Source: Saccharomycopsis crataegensis (taxonomy: Eukaryota; Ascomycota; Saccharomycetes; Ascoideales; Saccharomycopsidaceae). From it: a stretch of DNA of 64,000 nucleotides. Shown one piece after another: positions 22,114 to 31,600 of this stretch. The translations under genes were made by a program, and so were the position numbers. The notes under the pieces were generated by a model. It made no database searches. It was not told the DNA's origin and saw only the letters and a list, made by a program, of their open reading frames with translations. The stretch is taken from contig NW_027043829.1 of assembly GCF_037102585.1 (NCBI RefSeq), positions 248,001 through 312,000 of the forward strand. Reading direction: 5' to 3'. Position 1 is the stretch's first letter, and each line of letters begins with the position of its first letter.

Positions 22114-22300
22114 CAGTGTTTTCATTTTTAATTCGTACCAACCACCGGAAATGTTCATACCAGTGGCAAAAAATAATTCATACCGACCCCCGGTATTTTT
22201 CGTACCACCGCAGTGGGATTTATTCAGACCATCTAAGAAAAATAGTTCATACTATTGCACTTTAATTATTCATACCAACAGTATATAAAATTCATATTAA
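22114..22300 (+). repeat. Left 187-bp TIR with eight phased octamers
   Basis: The left terminal inverted repeat contains eight direct copies of a TTCRTACC-like octamer starting at 22132, 22154, 22177, 22199, 22223, 22246, 22269 and 22291. Spacings are 22, 23, 22, 24, 23, 23 and 22 bp. Four or five copies match the consensus exactly and the others carry one or two changes. Spacing near two helical turns suggests an array of transposase or accessory-protein binding sites. Confidence 0.85.
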
Positions 22301-22864
22301 TTCTTTTTTTTTCATGTTAATGGCTCTATAAGCCTCTAAGCTACTCAGTTTAATCAAATTATACTCATTTTTTCCATAATTCTGTGCTACTTTCTACAAA
22401 GCCTGATATCTATAATAATATTAATAGTAGTGTAATGGTTTAGTTGGGTAACATAGTAGTTGAAGTATATTAAAGAAGAATAAAAACTAAAAGGAATAGA
22501 TGAAGTAAGCTTTTTATAGGTGAGAAAAGAAAATAAGACTTACCTAAAAGGGAACTCAAAGGGAAATAAAAAGGTAGTCGGAGATAAGGAGGTTGTCCGA
22601 GATAAGGAATGGAGTTAAATAAAGAAGAGAGAAGAAAAGATAAGAACAATAAAAAGAAAGAAAGAGAAAGAAAAGTAAGAAAGTGTCTAGATCATTACAA
22701 GTAGCACGTAATAACGGTTTTCAGAAAAAGGGAACGAATGTATGGTAAGAGCTGTTCTCCATATAAAGTGAGCAATTCCCACTTTTATTGCTTAATTCGG
22801 GCTCTATAGATCATCAGATTACATACAAAAAAAAAAGCATAAGCTTTTACTACCAAAACTAAGT

Positions 22865-24164
22865 ATGGACTTGAAAGCCAAGTTACTAACTGATGGATAT
22901 GTTGATGGCCTAGGTAATAGGTTCCACACTGAACCTAGAGAAATGACTTTGGAGTCTGAAATAGCACCAATTGAAGCTTGCTTTAGTTACAGTGACTATA
23001 AGCATTTTGAAAAACCTGGTATTATGGAAATTAATCCTATTTTCGAAGAAGAAGAAGATGCTAAGATGGAAACAGAAATGAAAGAACGAAGATATAGAGG
23101 TTCGTACCGGTATTATAATCAAGCTGTCAAACAAAGATTTTGGCACTTGGTCATGGAAGAAGGTGTATCAGCTTACAAGGCTGCAAAATTAGAAGATATA
23201 CCTTTGCAAACTGCTTACCCATGGAGAAGAAATTGGAACAAAATACTTGTTAATGAATTAAATGGTATCTCGAAGCCAACAAAGAAAAGAGGTCGTAAGC
23301 CCCTTCTCACTGATGAACATAAAGAATTCCTTCAAAAATTGATAAAGGAGGATTCTACAGTGACTCTCGATTTTATGTTGGAGAGACTCAACAAAGCCTT
23401 CACCAATGTAAGAGCCAGGGCTACAACAATCTATAACTTCGTCACCAAGGTTTGTAAGCTTAGTCTCAAACGTATTTCTAAATGGGCTTTGAGAAGAAGT
23501 CTGGAGGAATTGAAGAAACAAAGACTCAAGTGGGCAGAGGAGTATAAAGACAAGCTCGACTTTGGTCAAAACTGTATTTTCATCGACGAAGCAGGTTTCA
23601 ACATCAGTATGCGGCGTGAGTATGGATGGTCTGCTGTAGATGAAAAAGCAGTTCTTACTGTTCCCGTAACTAGAGGGCTTAATATTTCGTTCATTGGGCA
23701 ATTTCTGTCAAAGGTTGTATTGAATTAAAGCTCAGAACTCCAGTGGCTACATCCAATAAGAAGAGAAAACTTGATTCAGAAACGACCATTGACAAAGTGA
23801 GTAAAGGTACTACAGCTAATCACTTCTACAGTTTTGTAAAGTCAGTGATCCAGCAAATAGAAAATAACGAGGAGCTCAAAGGTATGAAATATTTGATCCT
23901 TGATAATGCTGCCATTCACAAACGACGTGATCTTCAGTTACTAGTGGCACTGTTTTTACCTCCTTATTCTCCAGGGCTGAATGCTATAAAGAATTCTGGT
24001 CAGCATGTAACAGTAAAGTCAAAAGATCAAGCTTGAGCAAGAAGGAGCAATTGACTCCAAGAGTGAAAGAAGCCACTGAAAATATTTCCCTTGATAGTTA
24101 CAAGGGATTCTGCAGACATGCTTCTAGACATATTGATCTCTGTTTACAACAGCAGCTCTTTTAA
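22865..24164 (+). pseudogene. Broken Tc1/mariner-type (DDE_3) transposase
   Basis: The first frame (22865-23728, 287 aa) has a helix-turn-helix (about residues 85-125), a KKRGRKP linker, a second helical DNA-binding region (about 145-200), and the first catalytic Asp in FIDEAGFN (residue 241). Similarity continues in a second frame from about 23700, with the second catalytic Asp in LDNAAIHK and the family motif LPPYSPGLNAI. It continues in a third frame (EFWSACNSKVKRSS) to a stop at 24162-24164. Two single-base shifts, near 23696-23700 and near 23989, therefore break it. The second hits the codon region of the third catalytic residue. Asp-to-Glu spacing is about 28 residues against the usual 34, so some codons may also have been lost. 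The copy should not make active enzyme. Confidence 0.85.
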
Positions 24165-24460
24165 AAACAAATACCAAAGATGAAGAAAAAAAATTAGAAA
24201 ACAAAATACAGAAAACAAACCAAAAAAAAAAAAGTAAAAACTATAAAAAAAATTACATAAAGACACAACAAAGCTCAAAAACAAATTGATGAAAATTTAA
24301 AATTTTAAGGAAGGACGAAACCACTCCAAAATTTGGTTATGAGCCTTTGAAATGGTAAATGAGTATTGCAAAGGGGCTTTATTGGGTGTGCGGGTCCCCT
24401 GTAACATGTTTAATAATATCAAAGATAAAATATTAATGAAAGCATAAGAATTTTATGCAT

Positions 24461-24647
24461 TTAGTATGAATTTTATATTCTGTTGGTATGAATAATTAAA
24501 GTGCAATAGTATGAACTATTTTTCTTAGATGGTCTGAATAAATCCCACTGCGGTGGTACGAAAAATACCGGGGGTCGGTATGAATTATTTTTTGCCACTG
24601 GTATGAACATTTCCGGTGGTTGGTACGAATAAAAAATGAAAACACTG
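24461..24647 (-). repeat. Right 187-bp TIR with eight phased octamers
   Basis: Reverse complement of the left TIR, with 184 of 187 positions identical. The mismatches are one in the T-run near the terminus and two in the innermost 20 bp. Beyond 24461 the two ends diverge abruptly. The same octamer array is present in inverted orientation. Confidence 0.9.
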
Positions 24648-24649
24648 TA
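24648..24649. repeat. TA target-site duplication, right
   Basis: TA directly after the CACTG terminus of the right inverted repeat. It pairs with the TA at 22112-22113. Confidence 0.85.
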
Positions 24650-24740
24650 AATAATACTTGGAGTGCACGTACTGCACAAACACGTAAAAGGGTAAAAAAT
24701 TCGGGAAATTAAAAAAATTCCAAAAAAAAAAGCTTACGAG

Positions 24741-24746
24741 ACGCGT
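24741..24746. promoter_or_regulatory. MCB box (ACGCGT) upstream of RFC5
   Basis: ACGCGT lies 70 bp before the RFC5 start and is the MluI cell-cycle box bound by MBF in yeasts. It sits between the transposon end and the gene, so the insertion left it in place. Confidence 0.6.
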
Positions 24747-24815
24747 GTGTTAGAACATCCTTCTAACATAAAATAACCAATAATTAACTAATCTGGGGTG
24801 TGAATCGAAAACAAA

Positions 24816-25886
24816 ATGTCATTGTGGGTGGATAAATATAGACCAAAGTCATTGGATTCCATTGATTATCATTTTAATATCTCTAAAAGATTGAAGTCCT
24901 TGGCTTCCTCTGGTGATTTCCCTCATTTGCTAGTATATGGGCCTTCTGGAGCTGGTAAAAAGACGAGAATATTAGCAACACTTCAGGAGTTATATGGTCC
25001 AGGTGTGAACAGAATGAAAATTGATGTCAGAACATTCAAGACTCCATCAAATAGAAAAATTGAATTCAATATTGTGTCCAGTCCTTATCATATTGAAATC
25101 ACTCCAAGTGATTTGGGGAACAATGATAGAATCATCATTCAAGATTTGTTAAAAGAAATTGGTCAAACTGAACAGATAGATTTCCAGACAGGTAAACACA
25201 GATTCAAGATTGTTATCATAAATGAAGCTGATTCTTTGTCAAGAGATGCTCAGGCTGCCTTGAGAAGAACCATGGAAAAATATTCCACCAATATTCGATT
25301 AATTTTGATTTCTAATTCGACGTCTAACATAATTCCCCCAATCAAATCCAGAACCTTGCTAATCAGAGTGCCGCTTCCTACTGTGAACGAAATCGTCGGG
25401 GTCTTGAGTAAAATTGCCGAAAAGGAAGATATTCGCTTACCATCCAACGAAGACGAGAAGTCCTCTATATTGGCAAAAATCGCCGAGCACTCCGATAGAA
25501 ACTTAAGAAAAACAATTTTATCATTTGAAGCCTTAGCCATGACTAATGATTCAATTTCATCTGCCTGCAAGTTAGTCGAATTGGATTGGGAGAAAGTCAT
25601 TGCCGATTTATCAAAGCAAGTGGTCAAAGATAGATCAGTGAAAAATCTATCACAGTCAAGAAGTGTATTATATGAATTGTTAAGTCATTGTATTCCTGCA
25701 AAAATCATATTGAAAGAATTGACATTCAACTTACTATGTGATCCTCGAGTTACAGATCCAATGAAGTACGACATTGTCGATGCTAGTTCATTGTTTGATG
25801 AAAGATTGAGTTTGGGTAGTAAAGATATTTTCCATTTGGAAGGGTTCCTTGCCAGATCTATGGTGATCATGGAAAGCAAGAAATGA
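24816..25886 (+). CDS. RFC5: Replication factor C subunit 5 (clamp loader)
   Basis: This 356-aa AAA+ subunit of the clamp loader opens PCNA (encoded here as POL30) and places it on primed DNA. It begins MSLWVDKYRPK, nearly identical to S. cerevisiae Rfc5. Walker A is GPSGAGKKT (about residues 41-49). The SSPYHIEITPSDLGNND stretch is diagnostic of Rfc5, and Walker B is the degenerate INEAD expected in this subunit. The RFC box SRDAQAALRRTMEKYS is intact. The SRC motif reads SRT (IKSRTLLIRV, near residue 178), an unusual change. The C-terminal collar region (HCIPAKIILKELTF) is conserved. Length is normal. A transposon lies just upstream, but an MCB box remains in the short promoter. Confidence 0.95.
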   Translation: MSLWVDKYRPKSLDSIDYHFNISKRLKSLASSGDFPHLLVYGPSGAGKKTRILATLQELYGPGVNRMKIDVRTFKTPSNRKIEFNIVSSPYHIEITPSDLGNNDRIIIQDLLKEIGQTEQIDFQTGKHRFKIVIINEADSLSRDAQAALRRTMEKYSTNIRLILISNSTSNIIPPIKSRTLLIRVPLPTVNEIVGVLSKIAEKEDIRLPSNEDEKSSILAKIAEHSDRNLRKTILSFEALAMTNDSISSACKLVELDWEKVIADLSKQVVKDRSVKNLSQSRSVLYELLSHCIPAKIILKELTFNLLCDPRVTDPMKYDIVDASSLFDERLSLGSKDIFHLEGFLARSMVIMESKK

Positions 25887-25988
25887 AAATTTCCTATTTA
25901 ATTCTACACTGAATTTTAATCGATTCCTTTTTGTTAATATTTATCACAAAATTCGTATATTTACAAGTACCTCATCAGAAAATAGCCT

Positions 25989-26669
25989 CTAACGACCTCT
26001 GTAAAGTCTATATTCATCAGTGTTTGCCTTGATTTCATTCATCATTTCCTTGGATGGGTTCTTTTCTCTTTTTTCAGCAACAACATTCTTTTTTGGCTGT
26101 ATCTTCCCAATACTCTTCAAACCAACTCTTGGAGCAGCACCTCTTTTAATAATTTCATAAACCCCAGGTAATTTGTCAGAAGCTTTTCTAAATGTTTCTC
26201 TAACAACCTTTTCATGTAAATCTGGACCGCCAGCTATTTCAAATAACACTTTACCAGTTGGGACTCTGACAGCCCAATGATCAAAACCACCTTTACCTTT
26301 ACCCATACGTGTTTCATTACCTTTAATACAAACAGCAATAGATGCCACAAATCTTTTGTAAAGTCTGCCCCCAAGACCTTTGATTTCCCTCAATATACAG
26401 GTGTCAGCTTCCTTTAATTGCTTTGCTGTGAGTCTCACACCTTCAGTCTTCAATCTCAAGGCATAATCACCATATACCACTGTAGAACCTTTCATTGAGC
26501 CCCCCGTTCTCACAGCAACTCTCCCTTTATGAGCCTTCTTGACTTTGACGAATCTTGGTGCATATTCATGGGTAAAACGCTTGCTGACAAAGTTCGAAAA
26601 AAAAGAGGCTGGCTTGGTTTGCAACAGGGCAAGACCGTTACCAAGAAATCTATTGGTGCAGAATGACAT
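25989..26669 (-). CDS. MRPL16: Mitochondrial large-subunit ribosomal protein uL16m
   Basis: This 226-aa protein of the uL16 family is a component of the mitochondrial large ribosomal subunit near the tRNA-binding sites. The core family signature [20 protein letters not shown] is present (about residues 120-140), followed by VLFEIAGG. The N-terminal ~35 residues are basic and hydroxylated, consistent with mitochondrial import. It is divergent from MSF1, another mitochondrial translation gene, and the two share a 256-bp promoter containing CACGTG. The 3' end faces that of RFC5. Confidence 0.93.
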   Translation of the reverse strand: MSFCTNRFLGNGLALLQTKPASFFSNFVSKRFTHEYAPRFVKVKKAHKGRVAVRTGGSMKGSTVVYGDYALRLKTEGVRLTAKQLKEADTCILREIKGLGGRLYKRFVASIAVCIKGNETRMGKGKGGFDHWAVRVPTGKVLFEIAGGPDLHEKVVRETFRKASDKLPGVYEIIKRGAAPRVGLKSIGKIQPKKNVVAEKREKNPSKEMMNEIKANTDEYRLYRGR

Positions 26670-26821
26670 CGTCGGTGACTATCGAGAACTACTCTGCCTT
26701 GGAACTCTTTCCCGTTACTATCATTACAATTTTCATCAAAGGATTTTTTTTCTTCTTTCTCCCATGGACACCCCAACACCAACCATATTATCCCAATGTG
26801 TGGATGTTATTAATCACCAAG

Positions 26822-26827
26822 CACGTG
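26822..26827. promoter_or_regulatory. CACGTG box in the MRPL16/MSF1 divergent promoter
   Basis: CACGTGAT lies between two divergent mitochondrial translation genes. A single Cbf1-type site could serve both; this is inferred from position. Confidence 0.45.
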
Positions 26828-26925
26828 ATTTTTCAAATTTGCCAAAATAAATTCATCAAAACGAATGTCTCCCTGATGGGGGAGTATTGCAGTTCTGGTC
26901 TTTGGAAACCAATTTCTAGCACATT

Positions 26926-28296
26926 ATGCTTACATATAGCACAAGACCTTTGCAGAGAGGGGTGTTATTTCATTCTCTCAATGTTTTAGCGCAAAGAAGA
27001 TGCTACTCAGCCATAAAAAAGGATGATGTGATCAGCATTGATGGGGTAGATTATAAGACTGATGGGTGGACAAACGTTCCTCAATCAATTTTGGACCTTA
27101 CTGGGAGAAAATTGCACTTGAGAAAGGACCATCCTATCGGGATTCTCAGCAATTTAATCAAAAATAAATTCGATAAAAAGGAATATACCTTTTATAACAA
27201 CTTTAAGCCAGTGGTGACAACCTTTGAGAATTTTGATGTATTAGATTTCCCACAAGATCATGTAGGAAGATCCAAGTCAGATACCTATTATATCAACAAA
27301 GATAATTTATTAAGAACCCATACATCCGCTCATGAATACGAATGCTTTAAGGAGACCAAAACTCCAGGGTACTTTATTAGTGCCGATGTGTACAGAAGAG
27401 ACGAAATTGATAGAACCCATTATCCTGCTTTCCATCAAATGGAAGGTGCCAGAATTTGGAAAAAAGGTGACATTGAGCAAATAAAAAAGGACTTGAAGAG
27501 TATTCCTCCTGTTGATTTAGTGGTGGAAGATGTGGTCAGACCTTTTGACGCAGTTGATAATCCAAAGCAAGCCCATATGACTGACGAGGAAACCGATTTA
27601 GTTGGTCAACATCTTAGAAGAACTTGTGAAGTCATCGTAGACACAGTCTTTAATGAAGCCAAAAAAGCGGGAAAACTAGCAGGCAGCACCGACCCATTTT
27701 TGAATGAACCTTTAAAAGTTAGATGGGTTGAGGCTTACTTCCCATGGACTGCTCCAAGTTGGGAAATTGAGGTTTGGTGGAAAGGCGAGTGGTTGGAATG
27801 CCTCGGGTGTGGTGTTGTTAGAAAGGTTGTTTTGGACAATTCTGGTGTCGATAATTCTATTGGATGGGCCTTTGGTATTGGCTTAGACAGGATTGCTATG
27901 CTCTTATTTGGGGTTCCAGATATCAGATTGTTCTGGTCCTTGGACGAAAGATTTTCAAAACAGTTCAAAGAAAACACCATAACTAATTTTGTTCCTTATT
28001 CCAAATATCCAGGTACCCAAAGGGATATCAGTTTTTGGCTACCAAAGTCAGTTGAGAATTCTGCTCCATTCCACTCAAATGATTTCTTTGAAATTGCTAG
28101 AGAATTTGGCGGAGATTTGATTGAAAATGTTTCTATTGTCGACGAGTTTACCCATCCAAAGACCGGGAAGAGTAGTAAATGCTACAGAATCAATTACCAA
28201 TCGATGGATAAGACCTTGACCAATGAGCAAGTGAATGAAATTAACGAAGCTATCAGAAAGGCTTTGACAGAGAGATTTGAGGTTGAACTCCGTTAG
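26926..28296 (+). CDS. MSF1: Mitochondrial phenylalanyl-tRNA synthetase
   Basis: This 456-aa monomeric class II synthetase charges mitochondrial tRNA-Phe. The N-terminus (STRPLQRGVLFHSLNVLAQR) resembles a mitochondrial presequence. Class II motif 2 is seen in DVYRRDEIDRTHYPAFHQME (about residues 157-176), and motif 3 in GWAFGIGLDRIAMLLF (about 312-327). The C-terminal ~95 residues form the anticodon-binding FDX-ACB domain, starting near KYPGTQRDISFWLP. Length matches the family. It is divergent from MRPL16. Confidence 0.95.
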   Translation: MLTYSTRPLQRGVLFHSLNVLAQRRCYSAIKKDDVISIDGVDYKTDGWTNVPQSILDLTGRKLHLRKDHPIGILSNLIKNKFDKKEYTFYNNFKPVVTTFENFDVLDFPQDHVGRSKSDTYYINKDNLLRTHTSAHEYECFKETKTPGYFISADVYRRDEIDRTHYPAFHQMEGARIWKKGDIEQIKKDLKSIPPVDLVVEDVVRPFDAVDNPKQAHMTDEETDLVGQHLRRTCEVIVDTVFNEAKKAGKLAGSTDPFLNEPLKVRWVEAYFPWTAPSWEIEVWWKGEWLECLGCGVVRKVVLDNSGVDNSIGWAFGIGLDRIAMLLFGVPDIRLFWSLDERFSKQFKENTITNFVPYSKYPGTQRDISFWLPKSVENSAPFHSNDFFEIAREFGGDLIENVSIVDEFTHPKTGKSSKCYRINYQSMDKTLTNEQVNEINEAIRKALTERFEVELR

Positions 28297-28656
28297 GAGA
28301 TATGCTTGCCTCTTGTGTCAGCTTATACGAACGTATTCTTGTCCTTATTTTAAATAGATAAACCCCTCATGTAAATACGGAATATATAAAGTGAATGATC
28401 GAGACATATGCAATTTTTGGGCATGTACTATACCAAAGGCATGGGTAGGACACTGGCGCAAACAATAGTTTTTTTCTTTACTTTTTAGGTGGCGACTTAC
28501 GCTATCAGTAGAATCATATGGTTCCGCTTAATTGTCACTTGATAAGTCATTGGTTTTCTCTTTATTTGTTGTTATTTGTTTTTGTTTTTGATTAATTTTT
28601 TTCTTTATTGCTCATATTGGTTTATCTGGAGTTATTTCAAACGGATAATAGTAATA
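28297..28656. other. ATG11 upstream region
   Basis: This 360-bp spacer runs between the MSF1 stop and the preferred ATG11 start. It is AT-rich with T-runs before the start codon. The open frame extends 27 codons upstream of the preferred ATG11 start but encodes a hydrophobic, non-conserved-looking stretch. No RNA gene was seen. Confidence 0.4.
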
Positions 28657-31600
28657 ATGCAAAACTCTATAATAGAGTTAAAAGTGTATAGTGCTCACAC
28701 GGGCAAAATGCTAACCACAAATCCCTACATATTCCTGAACATTCAAGAGTTTAAGGATTGGGTGGCAGAGCAATTTGATATACCCCTAGACTCGCTATTA
28801 TTGCTAACACCGCAAGGCCTAAAAGTTAAAGAATCAGTGTTCCATCATGCTGGAGAGATATTTGCATTCAACAAGGCAGCAAATATTAAAGATCAATATA
28901 ATGTTGCGAATAACAACCCTGGAATAATAAAAGAGGTCGAAAAATCTCCATATGATTTTAATAATGATGTGCAGATAGACAAGAAGAATGGAAACATGGA
29001 ACCTGAGCGAGATATCTTTTACGAAAATAGTGAAGTCATCAGACCCATTCAATCCCCTCTATTAGACTTTAATATCCAGGAGAACCAAACAGATTATCGA
29101 CAACTATTGAGTATAATAACCACGAATGCTAGCTGGTCGACAGCAGTGCTATCAGACTCAGTGTTCTCAGAGAAGAACATTCACGAAAAGATTGGGGAGA
29201 TCTCAAATATTTTTAGAAGCTTGGGCATTACTGGAAAATATCTTGATTTGCACCTCAGTGAAATTTCTAATAAGTTTCTGCTATCTAATGATTTAATAGC
29301 CAGCCTAGAGAAAAACAGCTTGAGTGGTTCTTGGGAGAACTATTATAGTGGATTACAGAACATACATCTTTTCAATGATAAGCAAGGTAATTTGGCCAGT
29401 ATAATATCATACGAGGAAATTGATAGAAATGCCAATGAATCAATAAGTTTAAGCAATCAATTGGGGAAAAAAGTCACTGTGATACAAACCAAATTGGACC
29501 TGGTGAGGTCTGAAAGATCAACTTTAGAAAAGAAGATTGAGATATTTAAACAGAACTCAATCATAAAAAACTTCAACAATTTGAACTTAAATGATATTGT
29601 CAAACAGATAAAGAACTTGAGCAAACTACTACAGCAAGAAACAAAGGAATGTATTGAAATTTTTCCTGAATACCAGACATTCACATCAGAAATTTCAATA
29701 CCCAAGGAACAACTCAGTAAGCTCTTGAAAACCATTTCTCGCCATCAGCAGGTCTATGTTCCCGAGACTCTTCAACTTGCGAATGACCTATATTATTTAC
29801 AGTTAAATCTAAATGCCTTGTACAAAAAATTGAAGATTACTATTTGTGAGGTCGTGAGTAAAACCAATTCTATTCAAGCAAATTTGGCAGATGTCCGATT
29901 TGGAATGAAGTCAATGATCAAACAAATTGACGATTTACAAGTCATTGAATCAAATATTTGTACGGTAATCGATTTGCCTTTACTATATGGAATATTTTTG
30001 TTAGAGAACGTCCGAAGAATTGAATGGGATAAGGAATTAAAGAACATTGTGGGTAAAACTGCGGAGAATTTTTCTTTGATTAACGAAAAAGAGGTTAGGC
30101 TCAGAAAAAAGTGGGAGAAGAATTATGGGTTGATTCTCAAGTTGTTGAAATTGGATAATGTTTTCACATTGCATAATTTGCTGACAGTCGACCTCACCAC
30201 TAATAAAGATGAAACGATTAAGGGTTTGACTTTGAACGTCACACGGCAGGATGTTGCTGATTATATTTCCAACTTGAAAGATAATAATATATCTGAAGAG
30301 GCAATTACAATCTTAAAAAATTCTCTCAGAGATTTGAACAATCAAAAGGTTAGCTTGTATAGCAAGTTTGATGGATACTTGAACTTTCAAATTAGCAAAG
30401 ATTCGAATGCCACCGATAACGAGCTTATCCAAAGTTATCAAACCAGAATCAAGAAACTAGAATCAATTTTACATCAGCATAAATATAAAAATCTAAATCA
30501 ATGGCCTTTAATTTTTCCACAGACTGCTGGTGGAAATGGAGCTGCTGAACACTCGAGATCCAGGAGTCCATCAAATCACAATAAACGCGAGCATCATGCT
30601 CAAAATACCCTGTCTCACGATATCATGAACAAACTCAATATCACTTCCCAAAGATCATTATCCACTACGTCTTTGAATAGAGTCAGTACTGTCACCACTG
30701 TTGAGAAAAAAAGTTCTCCAAAAGTCAATAATAGAAAACAGAGCTTTGGGGGGATGTTTGGAATAAAGCAAAGAAAAGCGAGTTTACTATTAAATAATGG
30801 AAACATTGAACTTACTAATTCCATCGTGTTGTTGACAGAAAATGATAACACCCAAAATAGAATTATGGTGAATAATGATCCTTCATCTCCTTCTTCAGGA
30901 AAAAATAATCGTCTGTATTCTCTAGGTGAAGAAAGTGTGAAAAGTGATGAGGCTGATTTGGATACAGAGTATATTAGGGTAAAAACCTCCGAATGGAATA
31001 CTTTGAAGAATAAGAATAACGAATTGTTTGTTCAGAACAGTGATCTTCTTGCAGAAAATCAAAAAAACAACGAGGAGATTAAATTATTGAAGCAGAAGTC
31101 AAATAATCTAGTTCAAGAGCTTGAAGGCCAAAATATACAGTTAAAAAAGTGCAGTGAACAAGAAAATTTGATAAATAGATTGAATAATGAAAACTCTGAT
31201 TTGAATCAAGAGATAGATGATATTGTGGGAAAATTAAAGGCCACTCAGTTTGAACTCGATACAAAAACTGAGAAGGTTTCCGAAAACTTCAAGATAATTG
31301 ATAAGTTAAAAAAAGCATTAAGTGAGGCTGCAAACAATCTTGAAAGACAGAAGGAGCAATCATCGGCCATAAAGAATGACTTGCTTTCTACCAAAAAAGA
31401 ATTGCATGAGATTCATCAAAAGTCTGATAAGTCTGAGAATAGGCTAAAAATATTATCAAGAGATTTTGAAAAAGCTACCGAGAAGGTTAATTCGCTTAAA
31501 GAACAAAATATTGATCACGTCAATATGATACAAAGTTTGGAGGCAGATTTAGTGAAGCACCAAGACCAATTGAAGAATGCCAATGTCGCAGATCTGAGGG

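Larger units (their letters stand above)
22114..24647 (+). mobile_element. Tc1/mariner (IS630-type) DNA transposon with long TIRs
   Basis: A complete 2,534-bp element bounded by 187-bp terminal inverted repeats that differ at only three positions. Both ends start CAGTGTTTTC, and TA flanks each side, as expected for the IS630-Tc1-mariner superfamily. It carries one transposase gene (22865-24164) broken by two frameshifts. About 560 bp of AG-rich non-coding DNA lies left of the gene and about 300 bp of A-rich DNA right of it. The nearly identical TIRs indicate a fairly young insertion, or one mobilised in trans by an intact copy elsewhere. It lies between the zinc-cluster regulator and RFC5, with its right end 168 bp before the RFC5 start codon. 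Confidence 0.9.

Noticed and set aside
22007-22288. 93-aa reading frame over the left TIR, and a similar 68-aa frame over the right TIR (24473-24679)
   Set aside because: They share a peptide only because the two TIRs are near-identical inverted repeats. There is no start context or family.
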